A DNA stretch of 64,000 nucleotides from Bacteroides faecis MAJ27 (GTDB lineage Bacteria > Bacteroidota > Bacteroidia > Bacteroidales > Bacteroidaceae), in contig NZ_FNNN01000019.1 of NCBI RefSeq assembly GCF_900106755.1, positions 46,659-110,658 on the forward strand. The letters run 5' to 3'. Below the pieces are notes generated by a model that had not been told where the DNA came from, did not search any database, and was given only the letters and a program-made list of their open reading frames with translations. A program made the translations under genes and the position numbers. Shown one piece after another: positions 9,209 through 17,052 of this stretch (its first letter is position 1; every line of letters starts with the position of its first letter).

Positions 9209-9325
9209 TGTTTCAACCGATGAAACAAAGTGTTCCATGCTTTGAAACAGAGTGTTTCATGCCTTGAAACAAAGTGTTTCGTACGGTGAAACAAAGTGTT
9301 TCAAGCTTTTGAAACTGCCTGAAAC
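9209..9325. repeat. Tandem array, 22-bp period, with GAAAC...GTTTC dyads
   Basis: GAAAC recurs at 9222, 9244, 9266, 9288 and 9311 (steps 22, 22, 22, 23). Each unit has the core TGAAACAAAGTGTTTC, with slightly degenerate copies, so every unit is itself a small dyad. A partial GTTTC...GAAAC unit precedes the array. There are no unique spacers, so this is not CRISPR. The remaining non-coding sequence, 9326-9500, shows nothing I can name. Confidence 0.85.
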
Positions 9326-9509
9326 AAATATCAGGCAGAAATCATCTATATACCAACGACTTATAGCAATATAGCAAAATATTCATTTTACCGTTACTTC
9401 TATGCAGAAAAGGAGGACAAACAAAGTGAATAGCCTTCACCTACAGTGATATGGGACGAAGTATGGAGAAACAGGATGTGTAATATAAGGTAGTATTAAA
9501 ACAACAGAC

Positions 9510-9539
9510 AGTATTGCAGATATCTTAATCTACAATACT
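9510..9539 (-). terminator. Possible terminator of the DUF6078 gene
   Basis: Arms AGTATTGCAGAT (9510-9521) and ATCTACAATACT (9528-9539) pair with one mismatch around a six-base loop. Read on the minus strand, T-rich sequence follows. It lies about 65 bases past the DUF6078-like stop. Confidence 0.45.
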
Positions 9540-9605
9540 ATCTGCAACCGTATAATTCATTATACATCAACACAATACACACGATTTGTTACAGATGGCA
9601 GATAA

Positions 9606-10052
9606 TTACCACTTATATTCTTCTGTGTAGTACTCAAATGCCGGCTCTTTCTTGATACCTTTCTGACGAAACAATCGACGGATAAATTCCTGTTGTTCAG
9701 GGTCAATCGAGTATTCTTTACGATAAAAGCGATAGTATAGCGACCGTCCGAAATGTTGGAGCAGACGGTCTTTAATGGATACAGCATCTTTGAGAGGCAC
9801 ATCATCCAGCAAAGCCCGGACACCCCATGCCACACGTATCTTGCGAATAGACTTATAGAAAGGACAAGCTTTCGCGTCCTCCGGAATACAGTTCGGATTA
9901 ACTACTGACAGTGTAGGATATTGATTAGTACTATGCACCGCCACCAAACGATGCAAACATTTCTCTCCTTTCGGACAGCAGGCATTGAAGCAGTGGGTAT
10001 ATCCATAGGGCACTGCCTGATAATTAAATTCATCTTCCATTATTTTATTCAT
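9606..10052 (-). CDS. DUF6078-family protein
   Basis: A Bacteroidales-specific protein family. I start it at the ATG at 10052 (MNKIMEDEFNYQ), giving 148 residues; an in-frame ATG at 10103 would add 17 hydrophobic residues overlapping the ispG terminator region, and 10040 (MEDEFNY) is also possible. Conserved features are VPYGYTHCFNACCPKGEKC with four Cys, a second Cys pair (NCIPEDAKACPFY), the VAWGVRALLDDVP helix, and the C-terminal FRQKGIKKEPAFEYYTEEY. The Cys spacing could bind a metal; no function is known. Confidence 0.7.
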   Translation of the reverse strand: MNKIMEDEFNYQAVPYGYTHCFNACCPKGEKCLHRLVAVHSTNQYPTLSVVNPNCIPEDAKACPFYKSIRKIRVAWGVRALLDDVPLKDAVSIKDRLLQHFGRSLYYRFYRKEYSIDPEQQEFIRRLFRQKGIKKEPAFEYYTEEYKW

Positions 10053-10071
10053 GTTTGATATTATGTTAATG

Positions 10072-10122
10072 ATAAAAGAAAAGACAGAAATTGCCCTAAG
10101 CAAACTTAAGGCAACTCCTGTC
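10072..10122 (-). terminator. Terminator of the rpoN-ispG run
   Basis: On the minus strand a long interrupted stem (GACAG...CTGTC outer arms at 10118-10122 and 10083-10087, TTGCCTTAAG-type inner arms with one mismatch) is followed by a T-rich run. It lies 23 bases after the ispG stop. Confidence 0.8.
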
Positions 10123-10144
10123 TTAACTATAAAAAATATTCTAA

Positions 10145-11986
10145 TTAAAGCTCTATATCTTTCCGGTCATTCCGAATAAATTCCAGCAGTCTTTCCACTG
10201 CTTCTTCTTCCGGAATATTTTTCTCCACACAAACCTTGCCTTTATAAAGACTAATCTTTCCGCGTCCTGCACCTACATAACCGTAATCTGCATCCGCCAT
10301 TTCACCGGGACCATTCACAATGCATCCCATGATACCAATCTTCAGACCTTTTAAATGCGAAGTAGCTGCCTTGATACGGGCAATCGTCTTTTCCAGATCA
10401 TAGAGCGTACGTCCACAGCCCGGACAAGAAATATATTCAGTTTTAGAAGTACGGAGACGACCCGCCTGTAAGATTCCGAAAGCGATGCCATCCACTACCG
10501 CATGACTCAAACTTCCCTGATTGAACAAGAAAAGACCATCGCAAAGACCATCAAAAATCAATGCACCCATATCTGCAGCAGACTTGATCTGCAAATCCTC
10601 GGCATTATCTTCTGCATAATGCTGGAAAAAGACAACGGGATTCTGCAGCCCTTCCGTCATAAGCTGATGCACTAAAGCGCGATGCTCGCCCAAACGATTC
10701 GGATGATTGCTTTGAGAAATAATAACTACTTCGGGATGTGCCTTCAGACAGGCAATCACCTCATCCGTCTGTGCCATGTAAGGCATAAACAGGAATTTTA
10801 GTTCAGCATCACACCCGCCCATCAACGGCAACTGCACATGATTGAAAGCAGGCCATGTACCGGCTTCTCCCTGCCATACATCCGCATCGAGGATATACTC
10901 TACACCTGCTTCCCGCTGCTCGGGCAATGTTCTTCCGGCATAAGTGTAATCCGGCGTGAACTGCGGATTTACTTCCGTGCCTCCATCCATCCGCTCGGCT
11001 ATGACTACAGGAAGATGTTCACCTCCGATATTGCGGACGGCTTGTGTCTTTCTGCGTGAAGGAGACAGATAATTGAATTCCGGCGCATCCATTCCCGGAA
11101 TAAACGGATGGTCCTGCCTTAACAAGATATAGTCCACCAACTTACGTGCAACCGGAATCTCAGCCTCGGGAGCTTCGCTCAAAGACACACGGATAGTATC
11201 TCCCAACCCGTCACTCAGCAAGGCACCGATACCCAAAGCCGATTTGATGCGTCCGTCTTCTCCGTCTCCGGCTTCTGTCACCCCAAGATGTAAAGGGAAT
11301 GACATACCTTCCTGTTCCATAACAGCAACAAGCAGGCGAACGGTTTTCACCATCACCACCGTATTGGACGCCTTGATTGAGATCACCACGTCTGTAAAAT
11401 GTTCTTCTACACAAATGCGCAGAAACTCCATACAAGACTCTACCATTCCTTCGGGAGTATCTCCGTAGCGGGACATGATACGGTCTGATAGAGAGCCGTG
11501 ATTGACTCCGATACGAATAGCCGTATGATTCTCTTTGCAGATATTCAGAAACGGAACAAAACGATCATGAATTTTCTGTATTTCCTGCGCATACTCTTCA
11601 TCGGTATATTCCAGTTTTTTAAAAGTACGCGCCGCATCTACATAATTGCCCGGATTGATCCGCACTTTCTCTGCGTATTGAGCTGCGACATCGGCAACCT
11701 TCGGATTAAAATGTACATCGGCCACCAACGGAACCATATATCCCTGGCTACGCAGTCCGATATTGATATTCATCAGATTCTCCGCTTCTTTAATGCCCTG
11801 CGTAGTCAGACGGACATATTCTCCACCTGCATCAACGATGCGTTTGGCCTGCTCCACACAAGCCTCCGTATCCTGTGTAGACGTATTTGTCATCGACTGG
11901 ACACGAATGGAATTGGGGCCGCCCAACGGCACAGCCCCAATATTTACTTCTGATGTTTCTCTTCGAGAGTAATTGAATAAATCCAT
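10145..11986 (-). CDS. ispG: 4-hydroxy-3-methylbut-2-enyl diphosphate synthase
   Basis: The penultimate enzyme of the MEP isoprenoid pathway, a 4Fe-4S protein converting MEcPP to HMBPP. I start it at the ATG at 11986 (MDLFNYSRRETSEV), giving 613 residues. A start at 12064 would add 26 residues that are only the translation of a heptamer repeat. It is the long form found in Bacteroidetes, chlamydiae and plants, with an extra domain between the N-terminal TIM barrel (SIRVQSMTNTSTQD, about 20-280) and the C-terminal reductase-like domain. The cluster ligands are in CPGCGRTLYDLEK and GIMGCIVNGPGEMADADYG. Last gene of the rpoN-PAP2-gcvH-purE-ispG series. Confidence 0.95.
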   Translation of the reverse strand: MDLFNYSRRETSEVNIGAVPLGGPNSIRVQSMTNTSTQDTEACVEQAKRIVDAGGEYVRLTTQGIKEAENLMNINIGLRSQGYMVPLVADVHFNPKVADVAAQYAEKVRINPGNYVDAARTFKKLEYTDEEYAQEIQKIHDRFVPFLNICKENHTAIRIGVNHGSLSDRIMSRYGDTPEGMVESCMEFLRICVEEHFTDVVISIKASNTVVMVKTVRLLVAVMEQEGMSFPLHLGVTEAGDGEDGRIKSALGIGALLSDGLGDTIRVSLSEAPEAEIPVARKLVDYILLRQDHPFIPGMDAPEFNYLSPSRRKTQAVRNIGGEHLPVVIAERMDGGTEVNPQFTPDYTYAGRTLPEQREAGVEYILDADVWQGEAGTWPAFNHVQLPLMGGCDAELKFLFMPYMAQTDEVIACLKAHPEVVIISQSNHPNRLGEHRALVHQLMTEGLQNPVVFFQHYAEDNAEDLQIKSAADMGALIFDGLCDGLFLFNQGSLSHAVVDGIAFGILQAGRLRTSKTEYISCPGCGRTLYDLEKTIARIKAATSHLKGLKIGIMGCIVNGPGEMADADYGYVGAGRGKISLYKGKVCVEKNIPEEEAVERLLEFIRNDRKDIEL

Positions 11987-11991
11987 TTTTT

Positions 11992-12109
11992 CAATTGACA
12001 ATTGACAGTTGACAATTGACAATTGAGAATCGAGCATCAACAACCGGCTCAATAAAACGCCCAAAGCGCCAGCCCATTGTCAATTGTCAATCGTCAATTG
12101 TCAATTAAT
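11992..12109. repeat. Two opposed heptamer arrays between purE and ispG
   Basis: TTGACAA repeats with an exact 7-bp step at 11995, 12002, 12009, 12016 and 12023 (one copy degenerate). Then TTGTCAA, its reverse complement, repeats at 12077, 12084, 12091 and 12098. The two arrays can fold back on each other with a loop of about 50 bases. The purE stop codon lies inside the second array, and the first array begins six bases before the ispG start. Confidence 0.85.
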
Positions 12110-12614
12110 TAGTTTTATATTCAAACTTAACTTCTTTCAGTTCTTCGTTTGCTTTTACGATTTTCTTTTTCAGACCTTCCTTGTAAGCAGCAAAAGCCTC
12201 AGCCAAAGCCGCATCACTCAAAGCAAGCATCTGAATAGCAAGGATAGCTGCATTCATCGCTCCATTGATGGCAACCGTAGCTACCGGGATTCCGGGAGGC
12301 ATCTGGATAATAGAGTAAAGAGCGTCTACACCATCGAGCACAGACCCTTTTACAGGTACTCCGATCACCGGCAGCGTAGTATTGGCTGCAATTACACCGG
12401 GAAGGGCGGCAGCCATTCCGGCAGCAGCAATGATTACTTTAATGCCACGGCTACGGGCATTCTTGGCAAACTCTTCCACAGCCTCCGGCGTGCGGTGAGC
12501 AGAAAGGGCGTTCATTTCGAACGGTACATGCATATCATTCAGCAGTTGCGCAGCCTTCTCCATAACAGGAAGGTCGGACGTGCTACCCATGATGATACTT
12601 ACAATTGGAGTCAT
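12105..12614 (-). CDS. purE: N5-carboxyaminoimidazole ribonucleotide mutase
   Basis: Class I PurE, 169 residues, in de novo purine synthesis. Family motifs are IIMGSTSDLPVMEKA near the N-terminus, SAHRTPE (about 43-49) in the active site, AAAGMAAALPGVIAANT, and the C-terminal QMPPGIPVATVAINGAMNAAILA. Length and motif order are normal. It lies 112 bases after gcvH, and its stop codon is inside a heptamer array, so the last residues (EYKTN) are adjacent to repeat sequence. Confidence 0.95.
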   Translation of the reverse strand: MTPIVSIIMGSTSDLPVMEKAAQLLNDMHVPFEMNALSAHRTPEAVEEFAKNARSRGIKVIIAAAGMAAALPGVIAANTTLPVIGVPVKGSVLDGVDALYSIIQMPPGIPVATVAINGAMNAAILAIQMLALSDAALAEAFAAYKEGLKKKIVKANEELKEVKFEYKTN

Positions 12615-12726
12615 TTGATTTACAATTTTACGATTTACTATTTACTATTTTACTGTTCAGATACGGACGTTCGGGCATGAAGGCCGGTACGCCGGTATCT
12701 GCGAGGCTCGTTGTCTGATAAGGAGT

Positions 12727-13107
12727 TTATCCGTTGATGACTGCTTTGTATGCTTCGGCATCCAACAGGTCTTCCGCAGCTTTCACGTCAGCAGGTTTCA
12801 TCTTGATCAGCCAGCCTTCGCCATAAGGATCTTTGTTTACCAACTCCGGATTTTCCTCCAGAGCTTCGTTCTGTTCGAGTATCTCGCCGGCCAGCGGTAA
12901 GAAAAGATCGGAAATGGTTTTTACCACTTCAATGGTTCCGAAAGTCTCTCCGGCTTCCAACGTTTCTCCTACAGTAGGGATGTCAACGAATACGATATCG
13001 CCCAGTTGTTCCTGTGCATAATCTGTGATACCTACGTAAGCGATGTCTCCTTCTACACGAATCCACTCGTGTTCATTCGTGTACTTTAAATTCTGTGGAA
13101 AGTTCAT
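12727..13107 (-). CDS. gcvH: Glycine cleavage system H protein
   Basis: A 126-residue lipoyl carrier that shuttles the aminomethyl intermediate of glycine between the P, T and L proteins. The lipoylated Lys is in TIEVVKTISDLFLP (about residues 61-74). The N-terminal KYTNEHEWI and the C-terminal EGWLIKMKP are standard. The other gcv genes are not in this window, so this copy is separated from the rest of the system and sits among rpoN, purE and ispG. Confidence 0.95.
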   Translation of the reverse strand: MNFPQNLKYTNEHEWIRVEGDIAYVGITDYAQEQLGDIVFVDIPTVGETLEAGETFGTIEVVKTISDLFLPLAGEILEQNEALEENPELVNKDPYGEGWLIKMKPADVKAAEDLLDAEAYKAVING

Positions 13108-13137
13108 AATAATTAGTTTTTAGGATTTATATTGTTT

Positions 13138-13815
13138 TTAAAATAAAAAAACTCTGAACATAAAGTTGTACGCCGGATGGAGTACCAAAAAGGCGCATAC
13201 CAAGCCGACAACAAAACCGGAAAGCACTTCGCCTAAAGTGTGATGTCCCAAAACAATCCGTGCAGAGCCCAATATGCCCGCAATCAGAATAAACAGGCAC
13301 AACCACACCACCGGATTATAGCTGAACAGTGCACTGAACGACACCAGTCCACCGATAATACCTCCCATTCCTGCCATGTGTTCACTCAGTTTCCATTTCA
13401 GATTGACCAGAATGCAAATGATCGATACTACCAGAGAAACAAAAATAATTCCTGTCATATACCAGGGAATATTCAGTTTCCGCATCATCAACAGACAGAA
13501 TACGTAAGAAATGATAGTCAGCAAGATAGGTACATAACGTTTCTTACGTTCGCTCAGGTCCTGACGGGCAAACCCGTTAATCTTGCGGAACAGGAAAATG
13601 GTAATGGTAGGCGTCAGTATGGTGAAGCAATAAACGATTCCCAGCACAATCCCCTTATAGAGTATCGGCATGATACGGAGATAAGAAAACAGGAATAACA
13701 CCAGAAACGCCAAAAACGGGATAGAAAATGGAGTAAACACGATGGAGGTAACCCGTGCCACCCGCAACATTGTTTTATCCGCTATGATATGCTCTCTTTC
13801 TTTATCCATCAGCAC
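13138..13815 (-). CDS. PAP2-like membrane protein
   Basis: A 225-residue protein with about six hydrophobic segments. The C-terminal half carries PAP2 (type 2 phosphatidic acid phosphatase) motifs in weakened form: SEHMAGMGG where the family has PSGH, and SARIVLGHHTLGEV, close to the SRxxxGxHxxxDV motif including the catalytic His. The first motif (KxxxxxxRP) is not obvious; ERKKRYVP may stand in its place. Likely a lipid or polyprenyl phosphate phosphatase, or an inactive relative. It lies 36 bases after rpoN and 30 before gcvH. Start ATG at 13815; 13809 is an alternative. Confidence 0.7.
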   Translation of the reverse strand: MLMDKEREHIIADKTMLRVARVTSIVFTPFSIPFLAFLVLFLFSYLRIMPILYKGIVLGIVYCFTILTPTITIFLFRKINGFARQDLSERKKRYVPILLTIISYVFCLLMMRKLNIPWYMTGIIFVSLVVSIICILVNLKWKLSEHMAGMGGIIGGLVSFSALFSYNPVVWLCLFILIAGILGSARIVLGHHTLGEVLSGFVVGLVCAFLVLHPAYNFMFRVFLF

Positions 13816-13851
13816 CTAATAGTTAATACTTTATAGTTAATACTTTAAAAC

Positions 13852-15336
13852 TCATTTCCTCAGCCTTGCCACCGGTATATTCAGCTGCTGACGGTATTTT
13901 GCCACCGTCCTCCGGGCAATAGGATAGCCTTTTTCTTTCAGGATATCTGCCAGTTCATCATCTGTCAGCGGTTTCTTTTTATCCTCCCCGTCAATGCATT
14001 CTTTCAGAATCTTACGGATCTCACGTACGGACATCTCTTCTCCGTCCTCCGTCGTGTAACCATCACTGAAAAAGAATTTAAGTGGATAGATACCGAAGTT
14101 AGTCTGTACATATTTGCTGTTGCTGACACGGGAAATCGTGGAAATATCCAGTCCGGTACGTTCTGCCACATCTTTGAGAATCATCGGTTTCAACAGTGAC
14201 TCGTCACCCTCCAGGAAGAAAGGACGCTGCAAGTCGATAATCGCCTGCATAGTGGTCATCAGCGTATTCTGCCGCTGTTTCACCGCATCAATAAATCCCT
14301 GCGCGGCATCCATCTTCTGCTTCAGGAACATCATGGCTTCTTTCGACTCTTTGGACTGGTTTGCCTTATTTTTGGTATGTTCCTCCACCATCTCGGTAAA
14401 GTCACGACTCATACGGAGTTCGGGAACATTACGGTTATTCAGGCTTATGTTAATGGTTCCGTCGTCATAGGTGTCCACCAGAAAATCAGGAACTATTTGC
14501 TGAAAGCTTCTTCCGATAGCCTCTCCGAGCGAAGCACCCGGACGGGGATTCAACTTGGTGATCTCGGCAATCGCCTCACTGAAAGTTTCTTCTTTCACAT
14601 CCAGTTTCTTGATGATCTTCTCCCAGTGTTTTCGGGTGAATTCTTCATAACAATCACTGATGATACGTTCTTCCAAGTCCAGTATCGGTGCCGGCTTTTT
14701 CTCCTCGCTCTTTTTCCGGAGGATCTGTATCATCAGGCATTCCTGAAGACTACGTGCTCCGATACCTGCCGGATCAAAATCCTGCAAGATGCACAGAGCC
14801 TCTTCCAGTTCCTCTTCCGTAGATTCGATGCCGGCATAAATAGCCAGTTCATCGCAGATACTCTCCAGCGATTTGCGAAGCAGTCCGTCGTCGTCCAGCG
14901 AACCGATCAGGTATTCTACCAGTTCGCACTGATGTTCGGTCAGGTTACGTTCACGAAGTTGTTCTTTCAGAATTTCATAAAAAGAAGTTGTATCGGAGAA
15001 AGGAATATCTTCCGCCTGCTCGTCCCGCGAGCGGTTGTTCTCCTGCAATTTATAGTCGGGAATATCGTCTTCGGTGAGATAATCGCTTAATGAATCATAA
15101 TCGTTGGCATCGTTATCCATGCCTTCTTCCGAGTTGACATCTTCTGCATATTCATCGGCAGCAGTGTCTTCTTTACCTTCTTCAAGCGCCGGATTCTCCA
15201 ATAGTTCAGCATGGATACGGTCTTCCAGCTCGACTGCGGGAAGCTCCAACAGCTTCACGACCAGAATCTGCTGTGGCGAGAGCGTTTGTATCTGCTGTTG
15301 CGCCTGCGATTGTATTTGACGGGAACCTTGTGCCAT
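13852..15336 (-). CDS. rpoN: RNA polymerase sigma-54 factor
   Basis: A 494-residue sigma-54. Region I is Gln-rich with the expected LSPQQILVVKLLELPAVELEDRI; an acidic region II follows (about 60-110); then the core-binding domain (DDDGLL, LQDFDPAGIGARSLQECL) and the C-terminal DNA-binding part, with the helix-turn-helix RTGLDISTISRVSNSKYVQT and the RpoN box ARRTVAKYR near residue 480. Sigma-54 needs AAA+ activators, none of which is encoded in this window. First gene of the minus-strand series running to ispG. Confidence 0.97.
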   Translation of the reverse strand: MAQGSRQIQSQAQQQIQTLSPQQILVVKLLELPAVELEDRIHAELLENPALEEGKEDTAADEYAEDVNSEEGMDNDANDYDSLSDYLTEDDIPDYKLQENNRSRDEQAEDIPFSDTTSFYEILKEQLRERNLTEHQCELVEYLIGSLDDDGLLRKSLESICDELAIYAGIESTEEELEEALCILQDFDPAGIGARSLQECLMIQILRKKSEEKKPAPILDLEERIISDCYEEFTRKHWEKIIKKLDVKEETFSEAIAEITKLNPRPGASLGEAIGRSFQQIVPDFLVDTYDDGTINISLNNRNVPELRMSRDFTEMVEEHTKNKANQSKESKEAMMFLKQKMDAAQGFIDAVKQRQNTLMTTMQAIIDLQRPFFLEGDESLLKPMILKDVAERTGLDISTISRVSNSKYVQTNFGIYPLKFFFSDGYTTEDGEEMSVREIRKILKECIDGEDKKKPLTDDELADILKEKGYPIARRTVAKYRQQLNIPVARLRK

Positions 15337-15439
15337 ATTCGTTTTTGCTTTCTACTGTTTCTCGCTACAAAAGTAACTTTTTAACGAGAGATTACACAGA
15401 TTAGTGGGATTATTTTTAATCCTATAACACAAAAATCTT

Positions 15440-15447
15440 TATCTTTG
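15440..15447 (+). promoter_or_regulatory. -7 element for the aminopeptidase gene
   Basis: TATCTTTG, 27 bases before the start of the Xaa-Pro aminopeptidase. The -33 region is T-rich but has no clean TTG box. Confidence 0.4.
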
Positions 15448-15474
15448 TTGCACGAACTTAAAAATTAGGACAGT

Positions 15475-16848
15475 ATGTTTGCCAAAGAGACGTATATGCA
15501 GCGCAGAGCCCTGCTGAAAAAGAATTTAGGCTCCGGAGTTTTGTTATTTCTTGGAAATGACGAGTGCGGGCTGAATTATGAGGATAACACGTTCCGTTAT
15601 CGTCAGGACTCCACCTTTCTTTATTATTTCGGTCTTTCGTGTGCCGGACTATCGGCTATCATTGATATTGACGAAGATAAAGAAATTATTTTCGGTGACG
15701 AATTGTCTATCGATGCCATCGTGTGGATGGGTTCACAACCTACATTACGCGAAAAATGCGAACGTGTCGGCATCAAGGAGCAGATGGCTTCCACCGATAT
15801 AGTAGGTTATCTGCACAAATGTGTCCAGAGTGGTAAAGCAATTCATTATCTTCCTCCTTACCGCCCTGAACATAAACTGAAATTGATGGACTGGCTGGGT
15901 ATACCGCCTGCACGCCAGGAAGGTTCCGTACCTTTCATCCGTGCTGTAATAGCTCAGCGTAACTATAAATCAGCAGAAGAAATCGTAGAAATAGAGAAAG
16001 CCTGTGACGTGACTGCCGATATGCACATCACCGCCATGAAAGTTCTTCGTCCGGGAATGTATGAATATGAAGTAGTAGCGGAAATGAACCGGGTGGCAGA
16101 GTCTAATAACTGCGAGCTGTCTTTCGCTACGATTGCCACTATCAACGGGCAGACCCTGCATAACCATTATCACGGGAATAAAGTAAAACCGGGCGATTTG
16201 TTCCTGATTGATGCAGGTGCGGAAGTGGAATCGGGCTATGCCGGTGACATGTCGTCCACCATTCCTGCGGATAAGAAATTCACAACCCGCCAGCGCGAAG
16301 TCTACGAAATCCAGAATGCAATGCATCTGGAATCTGTCAAGGCACTTCGTCCGGGCATCCCTTATATGGATGTATACGATTTGTCCGCCCGTGTCATGGT
16401 AGACGGAATGAAAGCTCTCGGACTGATGAAGGGAAATACGGAAGATGCTGTTCGTGAAGGAGCACACGCTTTGTTCTACCCGCACGGATTAGGCCACATG
16501 ATGGGACTGGACGTTCATGATATGGAGAACCTGGGTGAAGTATGGGTAGGTTATAACGGTCAGCCGAAGAGTACACAGTTCGGACGCAAGTCTCAACGCC
16601 TCGCCATCCCACTGGAACCGGGATTTGTACATACAGTGGAACCGGGTATCTACTTCATCCCCGAACTGATCGAAATGTGGAAAGCGGAAAATAAGTTCGC
16701 CGATTTCATCAATTACGATAAAGTAGTCACTTACAAAGACTTCGGCGGTATCCGCAACGAAGAGGATTATCTCATCACGGAGACAGGCGCCCGCCGGCTC
16801 GGCAAAAAGATTCCGCTGACTCCGGAAGAAGTGGAAGCTTTAAGATAA
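15475..16848 (+). CDS. pepP: Xaa-Pro aminopeptidase (M24B)
   Basis: A 457-residue cytoplasmic metallopeptidase that removes N-terminal residues preceding proline. The N-terminal creatinase-like domain spans about 1-170. The pita-bread domain has all the metal-ligand segments: LIDAGAEVESGYAGDMS (about 243-259), HGLGHMMGLDVHD (about 335-347), VEPGIYF (about 387) and GIRNEEDYLIT (about 424-434). Length fits bacterial PepP. It has its own promoter and a downstream hairpin at 16894. Confidence 0.92.
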   Translation: MFAKETYMQRRALLKKNLGSGVLLFLGNDECGLNYEDNTFRYRQDSTFLYYFGLSCAGLSAIIDIDEDKEIIFGDELSIDAIVWMGSQPTLREKCERVGIKEQMASTDIVGYLHKCVQSGKAIHYLPPYRPEHKLKLMDWLGIPPARQEGSVPFIRAVIAQRNYKSAEEIVEIEKACDVTADMHITAMKVLRPGMYEYEVVAEMNRVAESNNCELSFATIATINGQTLHNHYHGNKVKPGDLFLIDAGAEVESGYAGDMSSTIPADKKFTTRQREVYEIQNAMHLESVKALRPGIPYMDVYDLSARVMVDGMKALGLMKGNTEDAVREGAHALFYPHGLGHMMGLDVHDMENLGEVWVGYNGQPKSTQFGRKSQRLAIPLEPGFVHTVEPGIYFIPELIEMWKAENKFADFINYDKVVTYKDFGGIRNEEDYLITETGARRLGKKIPLTPEEVEALR

Positions 16849-16893
16849 CCGGCTGCTTTACTCAACAAGGCACTAAAAATCACATAAGAAAAC

Positions 16894-16932
16894 GATAAAT
16901 GCCTGTACTATAATCAAGTATAGGCATTTATC
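16894..16932 (+). terminator. Terminator-like hairpin after pepP
   Basis: Arms GATAAATGCC (from 16894) and GGCATTTATC (to 16932), extended by imperfect TACT/AGTA pairing around the loop. No long T run follows. Confidence 0.55.
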
Positions 16933-17052
16933 ATTTCAGGGGGACGGTCATTTTTTTAAGTATTAGTGTCATAATTCTTATCCTTATACACGACAATAGG
17001 CACTATATTTGCCAATATCCCCATCATAACAAACTATTAATACTTTAAACTA

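Noticed and set aside
9097..9294. 65-codon minus-strand frame across the 22-bp array
   Set aside because: Its sequence is just the repeat translated (FHRTKHFVSRHETLCFKAW); there is no start context or family.
9209..9325. CRISPR-like array
   Set aside because: Units are contiguous 22-mers with no spacers, and no cas gene is in the window. The same applies to the arrays at 52-53 kb.
11987..12064. 26-residue N-terminal extension of IspG
   Set aside because: It is the translation of the heptamer array (SQLSIVNCQLSIE) and is not part of the family; the start at 11986 fits.
14377..15090. 237-codon plus-strand frame opposite rpoN
   Set aside because: A shadow of the sigma-54 gene, whose domains are unambiguous.
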